From the NCBI RefSeq assembly GCF_902150065.1, contig NC_044003.1, positions 19,758,987-19,822,986 of the forward strand: 64,000 bases of DNA, given 5' to 3'. Under the pieces are notes generated by a model. It was not told the DNA's origin, ran no database searches, and saw only the letters and a list, made by a program, of their open reading frames with translations. The stretch is from Myripristis murdjan. Lineage: Eukaryota; Chordata; Actinopteri; Holocentriformes; Holocentridae. Shown one piece after another: positions 46,233 through 57,801 of the stretch. The position numbers were made by a program, and so were the translations under genes. Each line of letters opens with the position of its first letter. Positions within the stretch are counted from its first letter, which is position 1.

Positions 46233-46640
46233 GTTTGTCCTCTGGTTCCTGTTATCCTGCTAAATAAGTTTTGATTTTAGATGAATTATTAGTACAAAAT
46301 TAATCTCAATTGCATTTTCAATATTTGTTTTAGTGAGAAAATAATACATAAACATTTTCATATACACTGTGATTTTCAGTGCATTTTAAATAATAATAAA
46401 AAAATGTTTTCAAAACATACCTGTTAACTCTGCTTATAGTTGATGCAACATGAGTTGTTGATCTCTGTCCCACTGAGCAGTGAGTCTGGACTTGACTCAC
46501 ATTTATCAGTCCCTCGCTTATTACTATAAATAATGCAACACTGTTTTGGCCAATCAGATGCGAGTAACTAAGTATTGTTGTATGAGATAACAGTTTCACG
46601 ATGAGTAATGGGGAACATTTTTAAGTTATCACATTCATGA
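46233..46640 (-). promoter_or_regulatory. TAAR-6 upstream block: promoter, noncoding exon, 5' intron
   Basis: Donor GTATGTT starts at 46420; the CAGCAG acceptor has its first AG at 46261-46260, giving a 161-bp intron. Upstream, the minus strand has a TATA-like ATTATTTATAGTAATAAG and an inverted CCAAT box (CTGATTGGCCAAA), clearer than in copies 1-5. Inferred from conservation with TAAR-7. Confidence 0.55.
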
Positions 46641-47979
46641 TCTGACAGTTGATCCCGATTGTGCCAGAGGAAAGGTCATGGGGTCACCACATGAAACGCC
46701 TTCTCCTCTTGTGGTAATGAATGTGCAATGCAAATTTGTATTCAAATATGTTTTAGCTCTAGCATCCGTCTCAGGTGATCTGATCATATGTGGACGGCGC
46801 TAAGTGCAGGTGTGTCATTGTGTCCTGGATACACATTTAATGTGACCTGGATGTCATCCCTTAAACTACCTTTGGAGGTGGTCAGAGACACATTGGGCCA
46901 CATTGCATCTCTAGCATGAATGTGAATGCATCCCCATGAATCCATGACAACATTGCAAGAGGATCTAGTACCTTGGAAAGAGGTAGCTTTTGACAGAATT
47001 GGCAATTGTTATTCACTGTATGATCATAAAATAAAATAAGCCAAAAATCAAGAGCGTCAGAGACAACAACCTCCCTAACCTGCACAATCCCCTACATCAA
47101 CATAGCCAACCTGCTGCATCTTTCATTGATGCTTTGTTCCAGAGATATTGCACAATATGTTAGTCTTGACCTTTGGCAGACCTTAACGTGGACCTAAATT
47201 TAATCAGCCCACCCTTTACTAATAAAAAGGTCCCTCCATGACATTTTATCATAACCCCTCTATTAGTGTTGTAGTTATCCTGCAAACAAACAAGTAAACA
47301 AGCAACAAACAGAGGTGAAAACTTTATCTTTGTTGGTAGAGGTAATTAACGTCAATCTGCACTTTGCCCCTGAATGGAGCCGAGTACATGTTAGTTTCAG
47401 TGTACACAAAATCAGATTAATATTAAGGAAATGGATGGCATAATATTGACCACATACTCCTGAGCTGTTTCCAACAGAAATAAAATATTATGTTGGCATA
47501 CCCACATTTTAATATATAAAATATGTAATTCTAGAGTTAAAATCCAGCGGTGCATTGGTGCATGTCCATCCCTATGTTACCCTAACAGTTCACATTAAAA
47601 ATAACAAGGCTGATTGTTATTTACCCTTCAAATCTTTTCAGCTCAAAGCAACATTGTAGGGTCAAGTCCTCAACCTGTGTCCTTAGCCTGTTAATTTCTT
47701 CTTGAGCTTAACTCCTTTCACTCATGGCCACGTCAACTGCAGCAGGTTCAGGGACTGAACTGTAGTCATGGTCTTAGGTCATTTTCATCATACTCTCATT
47801 ACTTATATCAGTGTGATTTGAATAGTCTAGTTCTGGACTACGGGTCAGAGCAATGGCATAACAAGATACTTAAAGTGGCACATTTCATTTTAGCAAGTTG
47901 TGAAGCAACCAGTGTGATTGCTGTAAATATATAAATACTGCCTTAACACACTTGCGTAATGATGTGTGATGGATGCACT

Positions 47980-48013
47980 CAGTGGTGTAGTAGTCTAGTT
48001 TATTCTAGTAGGT

Positions 48014-48063
<50 letters not shown>

Positions 48064-48298
48064 TCCCTTTCTGAAACACTAATGTTAGCTCCAGCTGTAG
48101 TGTCCCCCGAAATATGGTCAAAAAGAACCCGCTTCATAACACAGAGAAGGCAACTTTATGAATGGGAAAGTGAACGTTATGTCAAAAAAACATACTGATA
48201 CGTATCTTTGCGCATTTTTAAGTGGTTATACGGAAATTCGGGACCTTTTCTAGTGGGTATACGGCGTATACCTCCGGATCACGTAGACTACACCACTG
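47980..48298. mobile_element. hAT-type MITE, 319 bp
   Basis: The ends are CAGTGGTGTAGT and ACTACACCACTG, with an exact 8-bp duplication GATGCACT (47972-47979 and 48299-48306). It includes a CA microsatellite (about 48020-48060) and no coding frame. Inverted ends starting CAGTG with 8-bp targets are typical of hAT. Confidence 0.9.
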
Positions 48299-48306
48299 GA
48301 TGCACT

Positions 48307-48899
48307 GGCACTGCTCGGAGTTTAAATTATCTGTTTAAATATCTGTTCTGGCATTTATTCCTTATATTCCTTATTAGCGCATATCAAATCAGATAATGTG
48401 TGATATGCATGTGTAAACAGAATAATTCAAAGAACTTGTAATTGACTTTTTTTCTTGTCTTTGTGTGTGTAATCAACTTGTGAATTTTTATAGTGATATC
48501 TGAAAGTAAAATTTGGAACCCCTTTCCCCTGTGTGTTAAAAACAGTGTTTTTTGGTAATATGTGGTCATAAATAGGTGATTTTCAAAACTTTCCACCAGT
48601 GGGAATTCTTGGGACTTTTTCCCCTCACTCAGGACATACTGAGGATACAAAATCAGTTGAGTTTTTTTCTCTTGCAATTTGTCCTAGGTTTTTTCATAAA
48701 ATGACTGGACGAGAGGTCAGACTGGGAATGGGTGGCTCGCCCCGGGGTATTATTATTATTTTTAATAAATGCAGGTTAAATACAGGAAATTTACGGGAAA
48801 ATACTAATACGGGAGGGGCCCGGGAAAGGAGGGTAAAATACGGGAAAATCCCATCCAAAAAGGGGTACTTGACAGGTATGAATAAATTACCAGCATTTC
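48307..48899. other. Stretch with no recognised gene
   Basis: AT-rich to 48700; 48700-48880 has repeated TACGGGA steps (TTTACGGGAAAATAC and so on), probably another transposon remnant I cannot classify. Confidence 0.4.
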
Positions 48900-50590
48900 A
48901 CAATAATTAACAGTATTAATTTACAGTAATTTGTTGTAATTAAGTTCCCCTGTAATATCCCAATAAATACCTGTAAAAACTACAGTATACTTGGATTTTA
49001 CAGCATTTAATTGTTATTTTACAGTAAAATCCTGCAAATCAAAACACCCCTGTTATATCACAACAAGGTCTGTAATATCACAGCAACACAGTAAAAAAAT
49101 GCAAGGATTTCAATGCAAGGATTTCACAACATTCAACAGTATTATAACGGTGAAATTTTGTATTCAAATATTCCCTGGTAAGTCACATGACATAACCGAA
49201 CTCTGCACTGAACCTGAAGAGGCCATTTCCCTCTTCTCTTCTGGGCTGAATGGAGAAGGTGAGCTGCATAACGTCTGTTTGCAGTACACCCATGCTATTT
49301 TAAATGATATTAGCACTATTAGCTAACTAGCTAACGTTAGCTAGCTGTAGCATTTGCCTGTGTGGTCTGATATAGGCTAGCTAACGCTAGCTAGCTAATG
49401 TTAGTGTTTGATATTTACCACAGCCGATCTTATTTAAATTTGAATACCTAAATACTGTACATTATGCTTTTACTGAACTGTTGAGTGTGCAAATGATGAG
49501 ATTATGAAGGATGATGACTCAACTTGATAAATGCTGCCTGCAATACGTAAGTCTATTTAAAACTGAAACTATCTTTGCTTATTAACAGGTACGTCTTGGG
49601 CATCAATCCTGAAAGAGGCTCAAAGACCAGGAATGAACCCTCATATGAGCAGCCTTTTGAGGAAACTAATTGACTTTGAGTGGGCATAATATTTTTTTTT
49701 TTTTTTTTTTTTTTGCTGCAGCAGTAGTCAGGCTCAGTTTTGAGTAGTTCTTTTTGTACTTTTTTTTTTTTTTAAAAGACAACCTTGCACTACAAGATTT
49801 TTATACAACGCTGTTGGGTGTGGATTATAGAATGTTTGAGACTGAGAGGAGCACCTGACCCCTTCACGACATCCCTTCATCGCTCTCTCCCTTCCTCTAT
49901 TTCCTTGCCATGTAGGCCTCATTCCCATCCTCTTACTGTTATTGTGACACAGCTGGGTAGTTGAATGGCAAGTTTCTGCACAGTTTCTCTGCATATTCTC
50001 TGCTTTAAAAAGTTTGACTAGGACTAGGAAGTTGAATTTCTTGAATTCTTGAATTTCTTGGCATTTATGTTGAATAACCCTTTATTTGTAAATAAATATG
50101 CCATTTGGCTAACATTGACTTTACCTCAGAGTTGTGTGCTGGTGTGTTAATTGTACAATGATTGTAAATTCACAGTAAATGGAAACTTCATCTGCACTAC
50201 TTTCACAGTAAATTACTGGCCAATTTTTGCATGATTTCCACAGTATACATAGTAAATTCACAGTAAAATACTGTCAACTTATGCATTACTTTCACAGTAC
50301 ACACTGTAAAAGTACAGAGCCTTGTTGTAATGATGTACAGCAGAAGGTTGTAATTCCCCAGTAATGTACTGTAATATCACAGTAATTGCTTTGTCACTGA
50401 AGCTGTTAAGTTACAGTACACAGTTGTGCTTTTACAACAATACATTGTAATATCAAAGATGTGAAATTACAGTAAATTGCTGTGAGTACATTTCACAGTA
50501 TATTGCTGTAATCCTTACTGTGAAAGTCATGCAAAACTTATCCAATAATTTATTGTGAATTCACAGTGAAAAATTTTGCAGTGTATGAAA
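48900..50590. mobile_element. ACAGTAA-rich element remnant, CACTG-ended
   Basis: Two zones (about 48900-49170 and 50155-50580) are crowded with TTACAGTAA/TTACTGTG motifs in both orientations, flanking a middle of about 980 bp. The right end TTTTGCAGTG at 50574-50583 reads CACTGCAAAA inverted, as in some fish CACTA/EnSpm-like MITEs; I find no matching left end. The middle contains GCTAGCTAACGTTAGC steps and two exon-like bits (49170-49260 before a GTGAGC; 49589-49690) whose protein I do not recognise. Confidence 0.45.
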
Positions 50591-50751
50591 TGAAAAAAGG
50601 TAAAAGAAAAGCAGTATGAAATGAAAAGCACTGTAAAAGAAAAGCAATATGGAATGAAAATAAAATGAAAATGAACAAAACAAGTAATGCATTTTATGTT
50701 TTCATTTAGGCTATAATGTTCACAGCATGTCAATGTCAACAAAGGTAGGCC

Positions 50752-50937
50752 TACTACATGCTGAACTTTAACCAGCTCCTTTGTTTCCTGTCTGCCATTA
50801 TTGGACAAACTGATTAATCCAGGTGTGACTGACCTCAGTAGTCATAACAACAATGGTCAGACACACCTGGATTAATCAATATGTCCAATAATGAAAGACA
50901 GGAAACAAAGGAGCTGGCTGAAGTTCAGGACGTAGTG
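50752..50937. repeat. Near-perfect hairpin (foldback)
   Basis: The left arm (about 50752-50832, with CAGCTCCTTTGTTTCCTGTC and GATTAATCCAGGTGTG) and right arm (about 50859-50937) are inverse complements with few mismatches, around a loop of roughly 25 bp. The arms together make about 160 bp of potential stem. No coding. Confidence 0.85.
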
Positions 50938-51289
50938 GAGCTGCATAAAGCCAGTTGCAGTTTGTAGGTGGTTGACAAGTGGTGATTGATCCATCTGTCT
51001 TAAAATGTAAGGGATACTGGAGCTTAGTTGGGGTGGTGGGACGGCTTGCGGCGGGTGCCAGAAAATATCCTTTATTTTCAAATCCAAAACTTGACAGGTA
51101 TGTTTATTATAGTGTAGGTTACTATCCAGGGAGGGCTGGTGAAGGTCACTGAAGCACTGAGGCTTAAAAATCTTCATCTGCAAGACTAAAACTGTGTCGA
51201 CCTCAAAAATGTGGACACCCTGTATGGTGTTTAACTACTAGAACAATGCAGACAGAGAAAAAAAAAATCTTGGTCAATTTCTACCGTTT
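50938..51289. other. Stretch with no recognised gene
   Basis: 51119-51210 is the counterpart of 41332-41420 (shared flank). Nothing else is recognised. Confidence 0.5.
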
Positions 51290-51356
51290 CATTATGGAGT
51301 ATCTATTTATCTATCTATCTAACTATCTATCTATCTATCTGTCTATCTATCTATAA

Positions 51357-51407
<51 letters not shown>

Positions 51408-51931
51408 TTATTATACATTTCATCCTATTTAAACATATGTCACAGATCCTTAAATTTGCATTGGCATCTAATTACTATTGCACTTTCTAGTTAGATGAAA
51501 AACTGCATTTCATTGTACTTTTTCTACCTCAGTGAAAATAAAGTTGAATCTAATTGAAACTACCACTTTAAGGGATCTGTGTCTATGCTTCTGTGCATGG
51601 AGATTAATTTTCTAAATGTGGTTACTGAACTCACTGTGTTTTCAGTTGACACAGCACAGCATTATAAATTCATTAGAATACCCTCATGTATCTCAGAATC
51701 CAGTCGTGGAAACCCTCTGCCTGGCATACTCAGGTATTAAAAGAATGAATGCGAACATTTTACTGCCTTCTTGTATGGTTTTTACTGTTTTTACTGTGCA
51801 CATTCAGACTCACAACATTTTTGGTATATTGTTATGGAATCAAAAAATAAGATTGATTGTGTGTTGATTGAATAAAGTCCAGTAAGTAAACCAAGTGAAT
51901 CTGCTACATTGTTGGCATTTTTATTAACTGA

Positions 51932-52011
<80 letters not shown>

Positions 52012-52269
52012 TTATTTCCCCTATATAGTAATTTCCTGCTCAGTCAGTGAGTAAATAAAAGCCATGTTTCATCTTGTTTTGGCAAACTAGAAAACTGTTC
52101 TGTCTGTGGTGTTAAACAATCATCTTACTAGCTCAAACTGAATAATATTATAACTGGAATAAGTTCAAACGTTGAGTTACTAAAAGTAGACTGTGTGTGT
52201 AGAGCACATGAAGTGATTTTGCTGGACCAAACACTATCGACATATTACTTCAACACTCCAGTCAAACAG

Positions 52270-53274
52270 TCAGAGCAGTTTTGAGTTTGCAAAATTCCCC
52301 TGAAATATTTTACCAGAAATGATCATTCGGAAAGCCACTCGGAACCAGCTGTAAAAGAAGGCATAAATGAATGGATTGAGCACTGAATTAGAGCTTCCGA
52401 GTAAAGCAAATGTTTCAATGGCAGTTATTGGAATTGAATAATTAATTAATGGGTTTATGGTCACACCAGTAAAGAAAGGAGTCCAACAGATCAGAAAAGC
52501 TCCCATAACAATAGCCAGAGTTTTGGTGGCCTTTCTCTCCATCTTACTGACAGACGCTCCAGACTTTACACTCTGACAGTTTGAGTTCTGGATGCTGTGT
52601 GCCTGTTTCTGTGCCACCAGGAAAATTTTAAAGTAGGTACTGAGCATTATAACTGCTGGGAGGTAAAATGAGAGAACACATCCAATGATGCCTGAAACCG
52701 GGATATGAAATGAGAAACACAGTTGCTCACATTTTTCTTCATTACGTCCCACAGCTGTAATGCCAATTCCAACCAGGGCAGAAACTCCCCAGCTCAACAG
52801 AATCATTATTGCAGAGGCACGAGCATTTATTTTACTTTTATACCTCAGAGGATGACACACTGCAACATATCTGTCAATAGAAATAAAACATAAGTTCAGA
52901 ATAGAAGATGTAGTTAGTGAGACATCAAAGCTGTGCCGTATCTTACAAATGAAATCTCCAAGATACCAACAAGAACTTACAGAAAACACAATGACCAATG
53001 GCAGCACTAAAGCCCCAACAAGGAGGTCAGACATGGCCAGAGAGAGAATCAGGTAGTTAGTTGGAGTGTGGAGCTGTTTGAAGTAAATGATGGCAATGAT
53101 TACAAGAAGGTTTCCACACAGTGTCAGAACAGATATTGAGCCAAGGAAAACATACAATAATACACGTATTGTTGAGGGGATAATTGCCATTTTGCAGGAT
53201 ACATTGTCTGATTCGTAACACAGATGTATGTCCTTTCCAGTATTCGTCATGTTGAAAATTAATTCATATTCCAT
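52270..53274 (-). CDS. Trace amine-associated receptor, array copy 7 (TAAR-7)
   Basis: Intact, single exon, 334 residues (one more than copies 1-5, in the N-terminus: NMTNTGKDIHL). Sequon N8-M-T and a second near N24-V-S, C27, D83, D117 (3.32), DRYVAVCHPLRY, P206, CWTP in TM6 and NSVLNPFIYAFFYSWF. It forms a separate subfamily with TAAR-6: the pocket side of TM3 reads FDVSLTTSS rather than LDVFLGTSS, the outer loop 2/TM5 region reads CFSFHIPVSG rather than CFSFNIDISG, and TM6 reads WTPFFTGV. It probably detects different amines from copies 1-5. Position 5.42 is again not acidic. Confidence 0.95.
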   Translation of the reverse strand: MEYELIFNMTNTGKDIHLCYESDNVSCKMAIIPSTIRVLLYVFLGSISVLTLCGNLLVIIAIIYFKQLHTPTNYLILSLAMSDLLVGALVLPLVIVFSVSSCWYLGDFICKIRHSFDVSLTTSSILNLCFISIDRYVAVCHPLRYKSKINARASAIMILLSWGVSALVGIGITAVGRNEEKCEQLCFSFHIPVSGIIGCVLSFYLPAVIMLSTYFKIFLVAQKQAHSIQNSNCQSVKSGASVSKMERKATKTLAIVMGAFLICWTPFFTGVTINPLINYSIPITAIETFALLGSSNSVLNPFIYAFFYSWFRVAFRMIISGKIFQGNFANSKLL

Positions 53275-53680
53275 ATCTGTCCTCTGGTTCCTGTTATCCT
53301 GCTAAATAAGTTTTGATTTTAGATGAATTATTAGTACAAAATTAATCTCAATTGCATTTTCAATATTTGTTTTAGTGAGAAAATAATACATAAACATTTT
53401 AGATACACTGTGATTTTCAGTGCATTTTAAATAATAAAAAAATGTTTTCAAAACATACCTGTTAACTGTGCTTATAGTTGATGCAACATGAGTTGTTGAT
53501 CTCTGTCCCACTGAGCAGTGAGTCTGGACTTGACTCACATTTATCAGTCCCTCGCTTATTACTATAAATAATGCAACATTGTTTTGGCCAATCAGATGCA
53601 AGTAACTAAGTATTATTGTGTATGAGATAACAGTTTCACGATGAGTAATGGGGAACATTTTTAAGTTATCACATTCATAA
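53275..53680 (-). promoter_or_regulatory. TAAR-7 upstream block: promoter, noncoding exon, 5' intron
   Basis: Donor GTATGTT starts at 53458; the CAGCAG acceptor has its first AG at 53303-53302, giving a 157-bp intron. Upstream are TATTTATAGTAATAAG and an inverted CCAAT box, as in TAAR-6. Confidence 0.55.
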
Positions 53681-54894
53681 TCTGACAGTTGATCCCGATT
53701 GTGCCAGAGGAAAGGTGATGGGGTCACCACATGAAACGCCTTCTCCTCTTGTGGTAATGAATGTGCAATGCAAATGTGTATTCAAATATGTTTTCGCGCT
53801 AGCATCCGTCTCAGGTGATCTGATCATATGTGGACAGCTCTAAGTACAGGTGTGTCATTGTGTCCTGGATACACATTTAATGTGACCTGGATGTCATCCC
53901 TTAAACTACCTTTGGAGGTGGTCAGAGACACATTGGGCCACAGTGCATCTCTAGCATGAATGTGAATGCATCCCCATGAATCCATGACAACATTACAAGA
54001 GGATCTAGTACCTTGGAAAGAGGCAGCTTTTGACAGAATTGGTAATTGTTATTCACTGTATGATCATAAAATAAAATAAGCCAAAAATAAAGGGCGTCAG
54101 AGACAGCAACCTCCCCAACCTGCACAATCCCCTACATCAACATAGCCAACCTGCTGCATCTTTCATTGATGCTTTGTTCCAGAGATATTGCCCAATATGT
54201 TAGTCTTGACCTTTGGCTGAACTTAACATGGATCTAAATTGAATCAGCTCACCCTTTACAGATAAAAAGGTCCCTCCATGAAGTTTCATCATAACCCCTC
54301 TATTAGTTTTGTAGTTATCCTGCAAACAAACAAGTAAACAAGCAGCAAGCACAGGTGAAAACATTATCTTTGTTGGCAGAGGTAATGAACGTCAATCGGC
54401 ACTTTGCCTCTGAATGGAACCGAGTACATGTTAGTTTCAGTGTGCACAAAATCAGATTAATATTAAGAAAATCCAGTGGTGCATTGGTGCATGTCCATCC
54501 CTATGTTACCCTAACAGTTCGCATTAAAAATAACAAGGCTGATTGTCATTTACCGTTCAAATCTTTTCAGCTCAAAGCAACATTTTAGGGTCAAGTCCTC
54601 AACCTGTGTCCTTAGCCTGTTAATTTCTTCTTGAGCTTAACTCCTTTCACTCAAGGCCACGTCAACTGCAGCAGGTTCAGGGACTGAACTGTTGTCATGG
54701 TCTTAGGTCATTTTCATCATACTCTCATTATTTATCAGTGTGATTTGAGTAGTCTAGTTCTGGACTACTGGTCAGAGCAATGGCATAACAATATACTTAA
54801 AGTGGCACATTTCATTTTAGCAAGTTGTGAAGCAATCAGTGTGATTGCTGTAAACATATAAATACTGCCGTAAAACACTTGCGTAATGATGCAT

Positions 54895-55030
54895 GATGGA
54901 TCTTGGGGTCTGTGTAAGTGTATGAGTGAGTGTAAAATGGAACAGGAGACTGACAAGTATATCAGGGCAGTGGCTGCAGTTATGCAGTCATTGTAGTGGA
55001 CCATTGTAGTGGAGCCCTTTGAGGTGGTTA
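54895..55030 (+). mobile_element. RTE/Rex3-like LINE scrap, copy E
   Basis: Short piece beginning GATCTTGGGGTCTGTGTAAG, same as an internal part of copies A, B and D, then a jump to GGAGCCCTTTGAGGTGG. It marks the upstream edge of the TAAR array. Confidence 0.7.
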
Positions 55031-55113
55031 GTTACACAGGAAAAACTGGAGAGTATTTTTCCCAGAGTAACTGTTATTATTTTTTCTCTCAAATAGTTAC
55101 ATTTACTCATATA

Positions 55114-55857
55114 GAGTGGTGAAGTCCCGCCCCTTCCGGTGGACCCCCATGGGACCTTTCGGAGCGAAAAAAATGAATGGTGTTCAATGGACAGAAAATA
55201 ATTATTTTCTGGTCCCCTGTCGTTATGCCATGGATTACACAAATGTTGTTTATAGGCTTAAATAACAATTTTTCATGTCAAGAGTTTGACCGTTTATTGC
55301 GCCATTGTTCAGTTAAATGCTGTTGAGAAAACACAATTAGAAAGACTACATACTGTGTCGCGTATGTGACGTCACGTCATCGCCGTTTCCCTCCATCCAG
55401 ATTCAAGTCAAGATGCCGGTGTGTTTTGTTCCCGATTGTCCGCGTCTCCGAGGGCCGACGGAGCGCCGGGCCGGGCGGGAGGGCGAGCGGACCCCGCCGT
55501 TGGGCAGAAAAACTCAGAACCTCAAAAGCTCAGCATGGAGCAGAGAAATCGCCATGTCTGTTGCAGGCTTCCAGTGCGGGTGGTGACGTATATCATTCGC
55601 ACCGAGAGCAGCGAAGAGTTGTAGTTCACAAAGCGGGCTCACACAAAACCTAACATTATTAATATTCTTCGCGCTAAATTGTAGTCTTCTTTGCGTGAAA
55701 AATTATCTTTAAATATCACAAACAACATATGTGAAATCCATGGCACAATTCAAACGGGACCAGAAAATAATTTTTATCTACCCATTGAAAAGCATTCATA
55801 ATTTTTTGCTTTTGAGGACCCATGTACCGGAAGTGGGTGGGCGGGACATCACCACTC
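55114..55857 (+). mobile_element. MITE with THAP-like start codon exon, 744 bp
   Basis: Inverted ends GAGTGGTGAAGTCCCGCCC and GGGCGGGACATCACCACTC, with TA on both sides (55112-55113 and 55858-55859). Near 55413 an ATG opens MPVCFVPDCPRLRGPTE, like the start of a THAP zinc finger, followed by GC-rich sequence without the rest of the domain. It is probably a non-autonomous derivative of a THAP-type transposon. TA targets fit ISL2EU or Tc1/mariner; the THAP start favours the former. Confidence 0.65.
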
Positions 55858-56585
55858 TATTGGGGCATAATCATTGCCTGTGGCCAATAGAGTAAGAGCA
55901 AAGTTCCAGAAGAATTTCTATTGGAGTAATACAGTAAAGCCACGCCTACTATGCTCACAAATTGAAATCTGAAGGCGCCATTTTTTCTCTCCGCACTTCT
56001 TCACAGCACAATACTAGTGGAAGAGCAAGGAGTATTTTCTTCACTTTTATGGATCAAATACCAGGTAAGATTATTATTATTATTATTATCATTATTATTA
56101 TTATTATTATTGTTATTGGTTAACTTAGTCAACGGCAATATGTGTAACTGATTTGCAACTTTACAGTTGGCCATAGTTGCCTAGCCATCATGCTGGTGGA
56201 TGCTAGCATGTTGGCTAACACTACGTTAGCACACACGTTAATAATTAAACTTTTTACTGGTCTGTGGACCGTAACATGTTAACACCATGTATGTCGGTGC
56301 AACACGAGTGTTAAATTTTCAACAGTCCTGCTATCATGTGTATTTATTTATTTATTTATTTACACACTAATCAACATGTCGGTGCAGAGTTAGGAATTAC
56401 ATGTTGCATTTTAGCAGTCTTTGCTGAGCCAGTGGTCAGACTCTGTGTGTTTGACTCTAAACAGAGTCATATCAGTTTGGCACGATGTGTCTATAACTCT
56501 AAAAAGAGGTTTTGTTGGTTTATGGTTTTACTGAGCGGTAAATGGACATAACACGTTAATTTGACACACTGTTTGGTTCAACAAG
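55858..56585. other. Possible first exon at 55950-56064, otherwise empty
   Basis: ATGGATCAAATACCAG at 56049-56064 is followed by a good donor (GTAAGA) and an ATT microsatellite. It could be the first exon of the hAT gene at 57130-59290 (MDQIP then intron), but nothing proves it. The remainder has no feature I recognise. Confidence 0.35.
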
Positions 56586-56945
56586 CAGTGTTGCCAGGTG
56601 GGAAATGTAGGATTATTGTACCAAGACTCAAAATTATCGTATTTTTAGGGAAATTATTGTACACCTGTGCGGGTGCTGCCACGTTGTTCTGAGACAAAAG
56701 CATAGACGTCACTCGTATCTCACACTCAGCAAAGCACGACTGGCTGGAACGATGTCACATGGGGATAGATGCCTTCAGGGTTAAAAAAAAAAACAAAACT
56801 CTCCGGCAGACAGTTGCGGTAGGCAATCATTTGAAATGGTCAAATTATCGTACATTTGGCCTTTTTGGGGATTATTGATCGTACATTGTACAGAGGGCCA
56901 AATTATCGTACAAATACGATAATTATTGTACACCTAGCAACCCTG
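56586..56945. mobile_element. hAT-type MITE, 360 bp
   Basis: The ends are CAGTGTTGCCAGGTG and CACCTAGCAACCCTG. The 8-bp flanks TCAACAAG and TCAACGAG match at 7 of 8 positions. The interior repeats ATTATCGTAC in both orientations. No coding frame. Confidence 0.8.
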
Positions 56946-57129
56946 TCAACGAGTATGTTTCTCTGACCCGAGCATTGCACCCGGTTGACTAATGTGGGGA
57001 GCCGTCTGTCTGTGCTGAGCGCTTCACCTCAGAGCACGCTGAGCACGAGGGGGAGGAGTGTGACTGAGTGACACACAGCACACTGAGCGCATGGGGGGAG
57101 GGAGGGGCATACGCAGCACAGGGACAGTG

Positions 57130-57277
57130 AGACAGAGCAGGAGCGGCGAGATGGAGAGAGCGAGAGATTTGTGCAGCGCTTCAGGTAGAAAAGAGAGTCA
57201 GACGGCAAGCTGCCAACTTCAAAGGTACGAGATGACTGACAGGAAAAGGAGCAAAGTTTGGAACCATTTTAATGCAG
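57130..57277 (+). pseudogene. hAT transposase (BED finger) gene, left piece
   Basis: Encodes the start of a ZBED/hAT-type protein: DRKRSKVWNHFNAV is the first strand of a BED zinc finger. It is interrupted at 57278 by a foldback element and continues in frame at 58892. Upstream frame from about 57151 (MERARDLCSASG) may be coding. Confidence 0.6.
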
Positions 57278-57746
57278 TAGTCGGGGAGCCAAAGTCTCAA
57301 AAGCTCAATAAATTGGGTTGAACCTGACATGGTCTGCCATACTTTTTATTGTGTTTTTTCTGTTAACTTTGACCCTAAGGACCAATAATTGGAGGGTCTG
57401 CTCTGCTGGAAATATCGCGAAAAAAATTGTGGCCGTTTTAGTGTATGCACCCTGTATTTTTTATCAGAAAAATGTTAAAAACGATTTTTTCCCTCAAATC
57501 CTCAGTGGGTTGGGTAGGCTGTCAATAAATGCATTCCCAGATACACAGAACACGTGCTGACAACATCCACTGAAAAAATAACTCTTAAAACACATTTCTT
57601 AATTATTTTGCATCAATTTAATACAAACAAATTAGGCGTTTTCTCACTTTTTTCCAATATTTTCATCTTTACTTCATTGGCAATCAGTTATTCCACCAAG
57701 TTATGACATCAGTCAATATGCCATTCTTTTCAACAAACTGTTTCAA

Positions 57747-57801
<55 letters not shown>

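Larger units (their letters stand above)
44330..47971. repeat. Segmental duplication, unit containing TAAR-6
   Basis: This block matches 51290-54894 almost base for base: TATC/TG microsatellite, LINE-type 3' tail (ATGAAAAACTGCATTTCATT ... AATAAAGTTGAATC), the CA microsatellite, the TAAR gene, its promoter and about 1.5 kb upstream. The unit here holds about 110 bp (around 47443-47550) that the other lacks. The right end is marked by a hAT MITE at 47980. Confidence 0.9.
51290..54894. repeat. Segmental duplication, unit containing TAAR-7
   Basis: Second copy of the block at 44330-47971. It differs mainly in microsatellite length (TG run 51359-51398; poly-T plus CA run 51931-52009) and lacks the segment of about 110 bp near 54468. 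It ends at a LINE scrap at 54895. Confidence 0.9.
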
